Below are positions 11,415 through 23,430 of a DNA stretch of 64,000 nt, in pieces. The stretch is from Lepidurus packardi (taxonomy: Eukaryota > Arthropoda > Branchiopoda > Notostraca > Triopsidae), in contig JAKZAN010000005.1 in the NCBI GenBank assembly GCA_023053545.1, positions 11,532,001 to 11,596,000 on the forward strand, given 5' to 3'. The notes under the pieces were generated by a model. The model saw only the letters and a list, made by a program, of their open reading frames with translations. It was not told where the DNA came from and searched no databases. The number at the start of each line of letters is the position of its first letter. The first letter of the stretch is position 1. The position numbers and the translations under genes were made by a program.

Positions 11415-14400
11415 ATGGAAAGCCAACCAGGACCTTCTAAAGTCAACAACAAGCCCATCGCTGAATGGCCCGTGCGTGCCCGCACGCCCGTCACCAAAAC
11501 TGCCGAAGCTTTGCAGTTTCCAGCCAATTTAGTCCTTCCGCCGTCGCTGTCATTAGTTCCCATCATTCCAGCGCCGCCTCCATCGCTTCTCAAGACGCCT
11601 AGCATCACCTTTACTCGCTACGACAAGCCTCGACCACAGTTAGCCTCCTCCACTGTCACCTCAGTGGCCAAAACTGTCATTATGAAAGCTGTACCGCTTC
11701 CCATTAAGCCTAGTATCACCTTAACGCCTATAACGCGCATAGAAAAGATAGAAAACCCCAACATTAGGATCCAGAAGCATGTGGATACTACCGACGCCGT
11801 CCATAAACGCTTGGATCCTTCCGCAGACACGATTTTATCTCTTGTACCAGGTTCCGCGGTGGCTAACAACGAGAACAAGAACAAGCGAGAAATTTTGGGG
11901 AAATTGCCTAAGAATTTACTACCCAATGGGAGTTCTTCGGGTACAATGGCACGCGTGATGCAGAATCCCAACTTGTCTATTAGCATAAGCGAAGCCACGA
12001 ATGGTCCGAAAGCAGGCAGTAGAGTTGTAAGTTTGACATTTTTCTCATTTTGAGTTATTTTTATTTTCTAGAATTTAGATTTGTTCAGACTATTTGGATT
12101 AGGTTTGTAGGTAATAACCCAATTCTTTCAATAACAGATAGCAGGAAGAACCGTAGTAACGACAATGAAATTATACAACAAAGAAAATTCCAGACTAAAG
12201 ATTTCGAAGAATAAAAATATGTTTTTAATTCTTTAATTTTTGTAAACACTGGCCAGTTTTTATTGATTATATTGGTAAGACATTTTAAAGTTAATTATAG
12301 TAATGAGAGATCAGACTTGCTAAGAGGTAAGTAACAATTCGGAGCAATGAGAATGCAAATCAAAACAAGGAAAATTGCTACTTTTAATAACTGTTAAGAG
12401 ACGTTGAAAGGTTATATAGACCGCCATTGTTTATATTATCTAGAATCTTTCAGAGTGCAGGAAAGCATTAAGTTTTGAACAAAACAATTTTCGTGTTTTA
12501 TTTGCTGAAAATGTTCTTCTCGAAGAAGTTTCATTTGAAGGGACAGTCATTTCCAGTAATGGATGTAAACTTGCTTTCGACAACGAAAGTTCATCTATTT
12601 CTTTCGTGTTGTTTGTTTCATTGTTGATCATTCTATTGATTTCGACAACAAAACTCGTTATCGATAATGCAGGCTTAGGTTGAACAACACTGACAAGCCA
12701 TTAGTCTCAATGTTTGAAACATCGAAAATTTCATAATTCTATAGTTGACTTTAGCTCCGCTAGAGTAACTTTTAGCCATTGTTGTTTACCAACTCATTGA
12801 AAATTCTGTTGACGATCCATTTCAACAATGACTTTTTCAGTATTAGCTAACTATATACTAACAGTACGCTTTTAAGTTTTTAGTTTCTAATTTGATTAGT
12901 TTTATGTATTTTCAAAAGTAAGTTAAATATTCCGAAGTTTTCATTCGCATTTATTGTGCCTTCAGGTCAAAGTTTCTAACATTCCTTCGTATCCGTTTAG
13001 GTCCCCAGTCCATCCCTAACGGTTACAGACGTGTTAACCAAGACGGTCATCTCGGAATTCAAAGATCGCAGTCCGTCCGCGCCTGCGCAGCCCGAGCTCC
13101 AAACCACTCGTTCCCGGCGTTGCGTCAAGAAAAGCGCCAAAGTGCTGGAAAACGAGCAGACGGCCGCCCTTCTTGCCCACGACGACAGCGACCAAGACAC
13201 CAAGGCCCGCAACGACCGGGATCCCACCTTCAAAATCAAGAAAAAGACGGTAGAATTCCTCAAAAAGAATGATCTGCCCATCCCAGTCCCGATTCCCTCC
13301 CCTAAAGAGGAAAAGAAACCCTTTCCCGTCCCCCTCCCGTCCCCTCAACCCTCCCAACCCCTTCCTCCCCCTGCACCAGCCCCAATCGAACCCGTCCAAG
13401 CTATTCCACCACTCCAACTCATCATAACCCAGGTCCCTTCCCTCAAATTGCCGATTTACGTCTCCAAAATCGTTGAGCCCGTCCCGGTCCCCGAACCGGA
13501 TATCTCGTTACTGCGAGTTCCACAATCTTTACCCCCGTTACCCCCTTTACTCATCAAACGGTACGACGAAGAGGCTTCGGACGACTCCTCGGAGGGATCG
13601 GAGGATATCACAGATCGCGATTTGGTGGATCACCGCGTTCAAACGCGCTCCACTTTGGCCGTCAAGCGTAAGAAATCTTCGGCCAAGAAGAAAAAGGGCA
13701 AAATGAAGAAGCGGTTCAGTTTTGAGGAAGATTTGTCCATAGATCCCAGATTTGGTGGGAAATCGATCACAGAGAAAGTGAAGGAGAAAGTCAAAAGTGG
13801 GCGGGACCGAAGAGGAGAGGCTCCACCCCCTGCCCCGATTCGGGGACCGAGGGGGCGGGTCTTAAGGGGACCGTATGTGCATATTGAGGGCCGATGGCTC
13901 ACGCCACGCAAAGTGGATATCGTTAACGGAGCGGAAAAGGAAGAATCGAATCTGTATCAGATGTTGAGACCCACGTGGCCTTACGTGGATGCAGAGCATC
14001 GCCAGAAGGCGGGCAAAGTGGGCTATACGTCGACGCTGAGTGAGAAGTACGATTCGACCAATAGGGACGCGAGCTGGGTTTGCGCGTTTTGTCAACAATG
14101 GACCCATTTATCCAGATTGGGGGACCTTTTTGGGCCTTATTATGTCCGTAAAGTGAAGAGCATGACGAAAGTAAGTTCTTTGTTAAGCGAGTGCTTTTCC
14201 AAACAAACTATTCTCGGGATTTAGGACGAAAAAGGAGCGTGTTCCATCAGGGAAGAGGAGGAAGAAGAGTACGGGAAGGAATTGGAGGTATGGTTTCATG
14301 AACCTTGCGTGATATGGGCGTCAGAAGTGGTATTGGTGGGGCCCAGATTGAAGGGATTGGACGAAGCTGTGGCGGATGCGTCCATTTCGGTAAGGTTCTA

Positions 14401-15639
14401 TAGGTTCAAGTTGAGATTCAAGATTCGCTAAGATTCAAGTTAAGATATTTCGGATAGTATTAAGTATGCGGAGCTTACAAAATTCGGGGGGTGTAGACGG
14501 AGTTCAGCTAATACTTTTGACATCAATTTCCCTGTTCCTATCGTTTATAACAAGCGATATATTAATTTAAAAAAAAAAAAAAAATTATTATTAAAAGCTC
14601 AGGCGAGAGCTAATGCTCGTTGCCGTTTCTGAACAAGTTTTCACTAGATTTCATATAATTGTTTAAATTATCATCCGTACAATTAGAAGTACATGATTCA
14701 GTTGGCAAGATTATCCTATGAGAAGAACATTAGTTATAGTTTGGGGGAAGGGGAGGGTAAATATTATTATGTTTTCTGCAACGTTCTTAAGGCTGACATT
14801 GTAAAACCCACGACTATATCGATATATTAATTATAAACTATGTTTGGCGCCAGAAGCCACGTTCTTCTGCTATGTCCGCCAGGGGACTTCCGGAACCGCT
14901 TCAAATAGCTCAGAAAGTCAATTAAACGTCCAATCGGAGTCAGAATTTTGCTTTTAGGCTCAAAATTTTAATTCTATTCTATAATTCTAATTTTATTTTG
15001 GAAATATTTTGCCGGGAAAACCCAAAAATCAAATACTGTTAAAGATAGAGAAAAAATACGGTTAAAAAATTTTTTTTTTAAAAAAATACTGTTTTTTTAA
15101 ATAATAAACTTTGGCAACAGGCTTATATTAAAAATATTTTTAAAAAAATAAAAATATTAAAAAAATACAAAAAAATATTAAAAATATTAAAAAAAAAACT
15201 TAAAGATAGAAAAAAGTGTTAAATGTCATGTTACATGTTTTAACTAAAGCTCCTCTGTACTGTAAAATTATATATTATGGAGTTGAGTAATATTTTTTTA
15301 ATTCAATTAGCATTAAAGTTGAAATTACGATTTATGTTGCAGAATTGCAGCGTTTGTGGGAAGAAAGGGGCAACTTTGATATGCCGACACCGTCATTGTG
15401 GTTTAAGGAGTCATTATCCGTGTGCTGTGAGTCGCGATTGGCTATTGGACGAAGATAAGTTCCATGTGCTGTGCCACACCCATGTTGCCCCGCCCCTTCC
15501 TGAAGTGAATGTAGATTCTCTCTCGGGGACCAAGAACGAAGTCGGAAAGCAAGAAAAGGAGGTTGGACGAAGTGTAGGAATGATGGTAGAGGAGAAAGAA
15601 GACACTACAAGTGGAGAAAGTAAATCTGAAGGAGAATAG
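11415..15639 (+). CDS. Extended-PHD nuclear protein, TCF20/RAI1-like
   Basis: Four exons join in phase 0: 11415-12026, 13001-14170, 14225-14389, 15343-15639, giving 747 residues. The first ~400 residues are low-complexity, proline/valine-rich (runs such as PIPVPIPSPKEE). A lysine-rich nuclear signal (KRKKSSAKKKKGKMKKR) follows near residue 425. The C-terminal part is an extended PHD module spread over three exons: WVCAFCQQWTH, then RLGDLFGPYYV, then VWFHEPCVIWAS, then NCSVCGKKGATLICRHR and HYPCAVS...HVLCHTH. The order Cys-x2-Cys, GDLFGPYY, His-x2-Cys, Cys-x2-Cys, His is that of the TCF20/RAI1 ePHD, which binds nucleosomes and acts in transcription. The tail after the domain is acidic and Glu-rich. 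A 950-bp A-rich intron precedes the last exon. Orthology is inferred from the domain only. Confidence 0.82.
12137..12232 (+). other. Possible alternative terminal exon of the ePHD gene
   Basis: After an acceptor (caataacag) at 12136, phase 0 reads IAGRTVVTTMKLYNKENSRL and a further 12 residues before a TAA. Splicing exon 1 to it would give a short protein lacking the PHD module. Only the splice site and phase support it. Confidence 0.25.
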
Positions 15640-15862
15640 AAATCAAGAAAAGAGAAAAAAAATCAGTTTGACCAGGATGCTCAGCTCATCAGTTAAATTC
15701 TGCGTGATATTAAGCGGAAAGTGGAGGCCTCGCGTAAATGTTAATTTTTTCTGTACTCGTACGTGTGACCTGGATGCTTTTGTACAAAACTGTGGCCTGA
15801 AACAGAGAAATGCGAATGAAAAAGAAAATCCAAGAATTTTTAGTCAATTTATTTTAGTTGTT

Positions 15863-16282
15863 TTAGACGATATTTGGTACGATTTGGCGAAGGGACTGCA
15901 TTTCGTCTTTAGACAAGGGTTCTAAATGGAAGCCTTTAATGGCAGGTTCGTTTTCCATTTCGCGAAGAGCGTTTAGCTTCGGTTTTAATCCATTTCGTAA
16001 TTTGTCGATTTCTTCGTCCAAAACTGACTGATCATGGTTCAATAACGTCTCGATATTAGACTGGGGGAGTTTGATAAACGTTGTGCCGAGAGCTAGCCAT
16101 CCACTAGCTTCCTTCTTGATAGAATTTTGCGGTTTTAACGACTTTAAACTCCGTAAAGCTTCGCGATTCTTATTTCGGCGTTTGTCCAACGCGACAATTT
16201 CTTCTCTGTCGACCAAAATTGCCTCTGCTGCGGTTTCTAGTTGTCCCAAATACTTAAAAACAAACTCTGGATCCTTCGCCAT
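15863..16282 (-). CDS. PDRG1: PDRG1, prefoldin-beta-like chaperone subunit
   Basis: Single-exon ORF of 139 residues, close to vertebrate PDRG1 (about 133). It is two coiled-coil helices around a small beta hairpin, the beta-prefoldin layout. Family landmarks are DREEIVALDKRRNKNREALR in the first helix, TTFIKLPQSN in the hairpin, LDEEIDKLRNGLK in the second helix, and the closing IKGFHLEPLSKDEMQSLRQI. PDRG1 is a non-canonical prefoldin subunit of the R2TP/URI complex that helps assemble RNA polymerase II and PIKK kinases. A TTTATT (poly(A) signal on the minus strand) lies at 15848-15853, only about 10 nt beyond the stop. The 3' end faces that of the ePHD gene. Confidence 0.94.
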   Translation of the reverse strand: MAKDPEFVFKYLGQLETAAEAILVDREEIVALDKRRNKNREALRSLKSLKPQNSIKKEASGWLALGTTFIKLPQSNIETLLNHDQSVLDEEIDKLRNGLKPKLNALREMENEPAIKGFHLEPLSKDEMQSLRQIVPNIV

Positions 16283-16677
16283 AATTATTGCATCCTACAA
16301 TGAGTAAATATTTCATTAAAATAATATTAAAATGATTTTTTGTATTTTACCGTTGTTTTCAAGCAGTGTCTTCCCAGAGTTGGTAAACAGTGCTTAAATA
16401 TCGATTAACGTGATGACCACCGATTACTACAACTAGGCTTGATTAATAATAACAGCAAGTTGCAACGAAAGCCTCCTATACCTTTACTATCGATTAACGC
16501 CACTTGCGATCCGGAAGGACCCGATAGCATTCAGAGAGGTCCATTCTTACCTCAGCTACTATCGATAGTATATATAATCAACGCATTTGCTCGTGCTCTA
16601 ATATTAATACCATTTCCTTGCATCGGCTGAACGTTTGTTGTGATCCTCTGCGTTTCTGCGTTAAAAATCCAGGTAAA
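16283..16677. promoter_or_regulatory. Bidirectional promoter with repeated ATCGAT motifs (PDRG1 / two-helix protein)
   Basis: Three ATCGAT-containing sites lie in about 170 bp: tatcgattaacg near 16397, tatcgattaacg near 16488, and the full palindrome TATCGATA at 16560-16567, followed directly by tatatataatc. In Drosophila TATCGATA is the DRE core-promoter element of housekeeping genes; its use here is inferred. A probable first non-coding exon of the rightward gene ends at about 16672 (aatccag/gtaaat). Confidence 0.5.
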
Positions 16678-18049
16678 TTTCCTTAATTAAGCTCAGTTAA
16701 ATCGTGATTAATTTCCCTGTCTATCCTAAGCTTCTTGGAGTACTTCAAAGAGCCTGTTAACTTTAGAAAGCTCTTAAATTAATGTTTAAATGATTAAATT
16801 AATTTCGAAATCTCGTCTTTTCGTGCGTCAGACGAAGAAACTTGACAATACCAGGATTTCTAACCTGATAAACTCGTTTAGTGACCCCAAAACCTCTAGT
16901 ACTGTGTCAAACTATCGTATGGGTTATCAATCGAGCAATGGGTAATCAAATCATTGGTCGTTTGCCTCCTTTTTGGTTGAGTATAAATTCCTAAAGCACA
17001 CAAAAGATATAAATCCTATTGTTTTCATGTTAATGATCGTGCCACGCAGCATCAGCGTTCACATTCAGTGGTTTTCGACCGGAAACCTGACAGACCTGCC
17101 TCAAAACTGTTCAGCAAAGACAATACCAATGGAGCACGCATCTTCTCGTGCGTCATAACGACTGTTTTCTTATTCCCCAGCAGCGCTTCTCCTTAATTCT
17201 TCATGTACAAACTCGTCTGGTCTACCCCCAACCAAGACAAAGATACTAATGAGTTTCTCCCCCCCCTGTATGTCCGTTTTTCTCAATTTCCTGTAGGCCG
17301 ATGAACTAACCCTTCATTTCTCCTTCGATTTTTCGTTTCCCCCATCTCCCACAGCCGTTTTTTTCCCCAGTTTCAAGTTCATGAAGAACGCAAAGTGGAG
17401 TTTTTTAGGCCCACGACTTTGTATTTCAATTTTACGATCATTGCGCTGGGTGTGAGTGCCTTCCAGCGTCCTACAATGGCGAAATGATCAAGGTTCTTCC
17501 GTATAATTGTTGCGTTGAGTGAAGGAAACAGGCCTTGAGAAAAGCTCCGGTTGGTCCAAAGACCTCAACTTTTCCCCACTTCACTTCCCTCTCTGCAGTC
17601 CTTGGTTTAGCAAGCCTCTTTTGCCCCATAGTGTAAGCTTTAAACTTCCTGTTTGGTAATTGTAAACTGAATTTTAAGCTCGTTAAATAGTTTCGCAACG
17701 TGTGATTTCGTTAACTGTGATTTAACGTGTGATTTTCGTTAACTGTTCCATAGTTTCGCCCACGTTATTTTAGTTACTTTCATTTTTTAAAATAAATTTT
17801 TGATTTTTTTATTGTTTTCAATTTTCACGTATTTTTTTACGATCTCTACTTTTTTTTAATAATTACACAGATTTTTTAGCTGTTAATAATGTTACTCTCA
17901 ACAATTAACTAATATTTTCTTAGCTTGTTAGTATTATTTCGTAACATTATTTTAGTTTTATTATTTTAGTATTTTTAGTTTTATTATTTTAGTTGACTAA
18001 CTATTATTAGTTAGTTAATTAGCTTTGGTTTAATATAGAACTAATTATT
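16678..18049. other. Intron or intergenic stretch upstream of the two-helix protein
   Basis: No coding potential recognised on either strand. Pyrimidine- and T-rich stretches dominate, with TTAG/TTTA repeats at 17940-18060. Confidence 0.5.
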
Positions 18050-18480
18050 GGTTTAATTTTAGTGTTTTAATTTGTAATTTTTTAAGTTTTTTTTTTGTCG
18101 GTTTACATGAACAATTAAATGATTCTTGAAGGGTTTTTCCCATGAAGTGTACTAATAATCGATTTTCTTGTAGGTAAGACTCTGTGTTGATCGATATTAG
18201 AACATTTGGATGATAGTGGGAATGTACTAATTATTGTTAATTTTAATTGTTATTTATTATTATTGTTAACAATTTTTAATTGTTATTGTTAATTATGTAC
18301 TAATTATTGCTTTAATTTAGTGTTTTAATTTGTAATTTTGTAAGTTTTTTTTGTCGGTTTACATGAACAATTAAATGATTCTTGAAGGGTTTTTCCCATG
18401 AAATGTACTAATAATCGATTTTCTTATAGGTAAGACTCTGTGTTGATCGATATTATAACATTCGGATGGTAATGGGAATG
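18050..18480 (+). repeat. 256-bp-spaced direct duplication carrying a joined acceptor/donor
   Basis: About 180 bp starting near 18050 is repeated 256 bp downstream. Each copy has a tactaat branch-point-like motif, a short pyrimidine tract and ag/gtaag: junctions at 18173/18174 and 18429/18430. The acceptor is followed at once by a donor consensus, so each is either a zero-length exon site or a 5' UTR acceptor that happens to begin with gtaag. Confidence 0.75.
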
Positions 18481-18537
18481 TTTTGTGAAATTGTGGAACT
18501 CGCGAGTGCCATAGAAAGTGTTTAAATTTGGATATCT

Positions 18538-20421
18538 ATGCCTTCACCGTCCATTAGCACAATGGTTCATCATCACCGAGGTTCCCTAGGGGGCGTATCC
18601 TTGTCTCCGTTTGGTGTGAGCCACTCCCCTGTATATTCCAGTGCACAATTTCGGCGTACTTACCGATACGGCTTGGCTTTGTTGCTTATTGGCGCCTTAC
18701 TCAATTGGATTGGCTTCGCGCAGCCTTTTTTTGCACCTATTCGGTACCTGGGCGTAGGGTGTGTGGTAGGCGGAGCTTTGTGCGTTTGCTTGGCCTTGTT
18801 CCGATGGTTGGGCACCTCACGAAATTCCCGACGAGTAATTATATTCTTTTTTATTAGCCTTTTCCTGGTTTCAAACTGGTTTTTAATTAATTTGTAAAGA
18901 ACTTAATTTGATTTTTACAAGAGTGTAATGCGTTTCGTTTTAGACTATAATTAAACTAGACTATAATTATTTTATGGAGGCGTTTAACTATTGTTTGGTG
19001 TATTGCGTAGTATAAATTTGAACTTAATTTCATGGGGGTTTAGTGCGTTTAGATAGTTGTTGCAATATTTAGGTCTACTAGTCTTAGTTAATTTAGAACA
19101 TATATTTAGAATAGAATATTATTCTTATAGTAATAGATTAGAATATTATTCTTATATTAATAGATTAGAATATTATTCTTATATTACTAGATTAGAATAT
19201 TATTCTTATATTACTAGATTAGAATAATAGATTAAATAGATTAGAATATTTTCCGCGGTTGAGGATTTCATTTAGTTAGCACAACCGTCCAGTTTTGAAG
19301 ATGATCCCGGTCGAGTTTGTAAGTGTTAGTAATTTCAGTTTCATTGGTGAAAAGTTTTAACACTAGTTTAGATAGCCCATTGTTGAAGGCCAATGTTAAA
19401 AGTTCGAATTTCATGATTGATTTCACATTTTGATTTTTGGAATTTATATTTTTCATTGTTGGAGCTCGCATTTTGTTGTTTTGACCGTTGCACTATCACT
19501 TTTCTGTGATCGATTTATTTTTTGAATGGTTTATTTCGATCGATTTATTTTTTGAATGGTTTATTTCGATCGATTTGTTTGTTTTTTTAAAGATTTTTCG
19601 GTTCTGTCTGGCAGATAAGTTGTTTCCATTGTTTGCACTATCACGATTTTTGTGATCGATTTATTTTTTGAATGGTTTATTTCGATCGATTTATTTTTTG
19701 AATGGTTTATTTCGATCGATTTGTTTTATTTTTTTAAGATTTTTCGGTTCTGTCTGGCAGATAAGTTGTTTCCATTGTTTCAACAACAGAACCAAATTGT
19801 ATTATTGAGTTACTTTAGTTTATTGTTGTAATTTTTCAGTATTGAAGCATTGGGAATTTATCTTAATTTTTTGTTCAAATTTTTTCTAAAATATGAAGTT
19901 CATTTTGCTTATGATTGACATTGTGAACGAAACGGATAAATGACTAATAATTTATATTAATTTCGTGTTTTTCTTTGTGGTAATATTTTCAGGATGTGGG
20001 AAGTTCACCAGATCCGGAAATTCATGTGATAACGATTCCTGTGCAGGGTACTTACCCTGGGACTGATAGTCCTTCGATGCCCCTTAAACCGCCTGATTAT
20101 GACAGCGTGGCGGGTGTGGCCAGTCGCCCTCCTTCCTATGAGGAAGCGGTTAGATTAGACCCAGCTCACTTGCTAAGTCCGGGTAGTAGTGGGCGGGGTG
20201 TGGAGGTTTTTCCTAGTACGTCTGTCATGACGGAAGCTGTACAGCTGGATTTGGGTCTTGCGCATGCGCAGGATCTCACAATTCCGTCCGATGAATTGCC
20301 GCCGCCCTATCGAATCACAACATCGCGCGTAGATTCCCCGCCCACGCTACCAGTAACGTCCAGTACTCTCCGAAACAGTCCAGAACCCGCTGAGCTTGAA
20401 GCGCAGAGGCGGAGCCACTAG
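18538..20421 (+). CDS. Two-helix membrane protein with three PPxY motifs
   Basis: Two exons join in phase 0: 18538-18834 and 19993-20421, giving 241 residues. The N-terminal 40 residues are polar. Two hydrophobic helices follow at about 43-62 (LALLLIGALLNWIGFA) and 69-89 (LGVGCVVGGALCVCLAL), with a turn of about 7 residues, so both ends probably face the same side. The C-terminal half is disordered and holds PPDY (about 132), PPSYEE (about 145) and PPPY (about 203), binding motifs for WW domains of Nedd4-type ubiquitin ligases. The layout resembles TMEM174/TMEM171-like small adaptors, but I cannot assign a family. Readthrough of the exon 1 donor would give an alternative hydrophobic tail ending at 18897. 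Confidence 0.75.
19088..19245 (+). repeat. AT-rich 26-30 bp tandem repeat in intron
   Basis: Four to five imperfect copies of a unit reading tagattagaatattattctt with variable ends. Confidence 0.7.
19490..19785 (+). repeat. About 145-bp direct duplication in intron, itself containing a 30-bp tandem
   Basis: The block from gcactatcac to ccattgttt occurs twice in tandem. Inside each copy the string gatcgatttattttttgaa plus tggtttatttc is itself repeated twice, giving several GATCGAT sites. Confidence 0.85.
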
Positions 20422-20824
20422 TCTGTAAAAAAAAAAAAAAATAGAGCAAAAAGAAGGAACAAAATTTTGAAAAGAGAAAAATTATTGTCTTTCTTCCTAG
20501 CTATAAACACAAAACGATCTGGGTATCTCACTTTTATTGTGACGTCCCAATGAGAAAACACAAAAAATGCACCAGGGTTATTCTTTTACCATGTTGTGAT
20601 TCTCGATACCTTCCTATGGAGGGCGTGTTTTCTTTTTTATCGATGTGTGTGACCTGAACAACATGTTTTTTTTGTGGATTTTGAATATATCAAAGCCTTT
20701 TGTGGATTTTTTGAACGCTTTTAAACGTCCGTTTCATCGAAATTTAAGTTTATTCCAGCGTTTTGTTGAGTTATATTAAATATCAGACGTTAACTTTGCA
20801 TTTTTGTATAGATTTATTACAAAG

Positions 20825-23430
20825 TTACAGTTTGGTAACAGTTTCCGTTAGGTTAGTAGGGGCGTAGAGTATGGAGGAGCAAGGGGCAAGGCTTTCGGGG
20901 CCTAAGAAACGGTCCAACCAGTACGCAAATAGAGCACCAGATGTCAGCCCAAGGCTATAAGATAGCGTCATGATATTTCCTAGACAATCAATAAAGCGTT
21001 TAAGAACGTTCTTATGAGTGAAGTGAATGGAAAATGTACCTGTGAGTTCACGTAAGTGGTCAGAGACTTTCGAAGGCGCTAGAATTATGGGTAACGACCC
21101 GAAAATGCCGTTACTGAGGCCTAACAGCACAGAAAAGACCAACGGCCATGCTTCATGCGCTAAGACCGGGTTTGAACGCGGGGCTGCGCACATAAGTAAC
21201 AGAGGAATGAAGAAAATGCGGCCCAATGACCCCATAACTAATTGCAAACGCGTCCAACGCCATGGCAACGACGCTAGAATCTGAAACAACAACAACACAA
21301 GTTTAATTCGAATTTTAAAAAATTGTATAGGACGTAAACAAAATTTCAATTCGAATTTCGATTTTCATTCGAATTTAACAAAATGTATAGGGCGTAAACA
21401 AAGGAAAGAATAAACAATTTAAAACTTAATATCTTTCCGGTTGAAACAAGAGTTTCAAGAAAGTGAGATAAACTAGTAATGCAAATAAGGAAAAATGTAA
21501 ACAAACAAAGACGTAAACAAACGAAAGAGTAAACAATTTTGAACTTCATACCTTTCCTGCCAAGTCTGAGGCGTTGAAAACCGCCATTAAGATTACGGGC
21601 ATCCATGATCCAAATTTACAGCTAGGAATTTCAGACTCCAAGCCAGGAAATAAAGATAGCGTGACAGAATAAGCCACTCCCAGTGATACCATATAAGGCC
21701 AAATAGTCTTCGCTATTTGAATTCGTGAATTTACTCCTCCTAAAGGGTAACATTTTAAGTTGTAAGAACGGACGGCCATCTAGTAAGAGGTAATTACGTT
21801 TGATGGCTCCCCAACACGCCCATAATTTAAGTTGAAGGCGGGGCTTACGGTACGCGGCATTAGAAACGCGGAACGTGGTCGCTTTAGCCAGAATCTCTAC
21901 TTCATTTTCACTTTCATTCGTATCGAAATCCTCGCCTTCATTATCCTGCGAAGTCTGTAATTGTAACACTCCGTACGCGTTAGGCGGAGGCGGTTCGGGT
22001 TCCAGAATACCCGCTAGATCTTCATCGCGGGTTGAGATGACAGCGGGTTGGGCGGACCGCTGTTCTGACATGTAGTAGTGTACGAAAGTGGATTTGTGAA
22101 CGATTTGATGCAAAATGGCGCAAAAAGCGACGATAATTAACGAGAGAATGAAGAAGATCAATGTGTTGATCTTTGGATCGTGGAGCAGCAGCTTCGTAAT
22201 GATCCGATTTAGTGAAATCAGGAAACCAGCCGCGCCTAATCAAGATGTTTCAACTTAGTAATTAATATTCTGTTACAAATAAATCAGTACTTTCGCCTGT
22301 CATGACAGCTTGAGTGTATCTTGATGGTAACAAACTGGTAAATCCATACAAACTCGATTGCTGAACTGAAATAGAAATTATTTAAATTGAATTTGCACTA
22401 GTTTTTTTCAAAGTGTTTTTTTTTTACTTGTGCATCCTACGGCAACAGTGGCAATGGCGATTAGATTGATGCTGTAAGCCACGTGGGAATCGAAAATCTC
22501 GAGTCCAATTTCGCAAACACTCACGAACAGTAATGTGACAAAGGCGATGGCATAGCCTGAATAAATAAAATGTTTAAATTTATAACTATTATCGCGATTG
22601 TTATGGTAATCAATGATTACGCTGATTTCCCATGAATTTACCGATCTCATAATTTCTGCTAATTTTCTCGACTTTATTTCTATAATTATTAAAATATTTT
22701 TATCAGATTATCAACTTTTAAAATACTTAATTGAAAAACAATTTTTAAATTGATAATATTTATCGATTACTTTACTATACAATTAACTATCGATCATTTC
22801 TATTAATTTTCTTGACTTTATTTCCATAATTATTAAAATCTTTTTATCAGTTTATCAACTTTAAAATACTTAATTGACAAACAAGTTTTAGATTGATAAT
22901 ATTTATCGATTACTTTACTATACAAATAACTATCGATTTCTAGAAAGAATGTATATTTTCTTAGGTATTTCTCTCCTATTTTGTATTTGTATTAAAATTA
23001 AAAAAAATAGTGATGATTTGGAGGTGTTTGATTAAACGACTTAAACTTACCGAATGATATGCGGACTTTAAGGGAGAGACACTCAACGAATAGGTTGTTG
23101 ATGACCACAGCTCCTAAAGACACGATAATATACACGAAGGACATATCGAACACGATTGGCGTGCCCGGAAACCTTCCTTGGAAGTAATCGACTGCGATGA
23201 TAAAACTGTATAAAAAGACCAATAATTTGATTTTTAAAAAAATATATGTAATTAATGTAAGGTGTTGGGTTTGTTATGGTAAACTACCTGTTGTATGGAA
23301 GCAAAATGCCGATACCAGCCAGTACCATAGCTAGATAAACAGCATGGTAAGAATCTCTTGGTCCGTGAGATGAATCGTTCACTGATGGACGTTTTAAGGA
23401 CACGTAGTAATTCCTGGAAGTGTTATCCAT
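20825..23430 (-). CDS. Equilibrative nucleoside/monoamine transporter, ENT4 (SLC29A4)-like
   Basis: Eight exons join in frame: 23430-23288, 23205-23051, 22556-22428, 22365-22291, 22235-21798, 21739-21552, 21280-21040, 20979-20825, giving 507 residues. It is a SLC29 transporter with about eleven membrane helices. The first helix ends GIGILLPYNSFIIAVDYFQG, followed by FPGTPIVFDMSFVYIIV and AYSINLIAIATVAVGCTIQQ, then LPSRYTQAVMTGES. A long acidic cytoplasmic loop (about residues 200-300) lies between helices 6 and 7. The second half has IWPYMVSLGVAYSVTLSLFP and SDHLRELTGNIMTLSYSLGL. The spacing around GTPIVFDMS and the QQSS segment fit ENT4, the plasma-membrane monoamine transporter branch, better than ENT1/2. 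The substrate is inferred. A short 58-bp intron splits the last helices. Confidence 0.93.
22656..22937 (-). repeat. 140-bp tandem duplication in ENT4 intron
   Basis: Two copies, about 22656-22797 and 22798-22937, both reading cgactttatttctataatta-like and ending gataatatttatcgattact. Each carries two ATCGAT sites. Confidence 0.85.
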
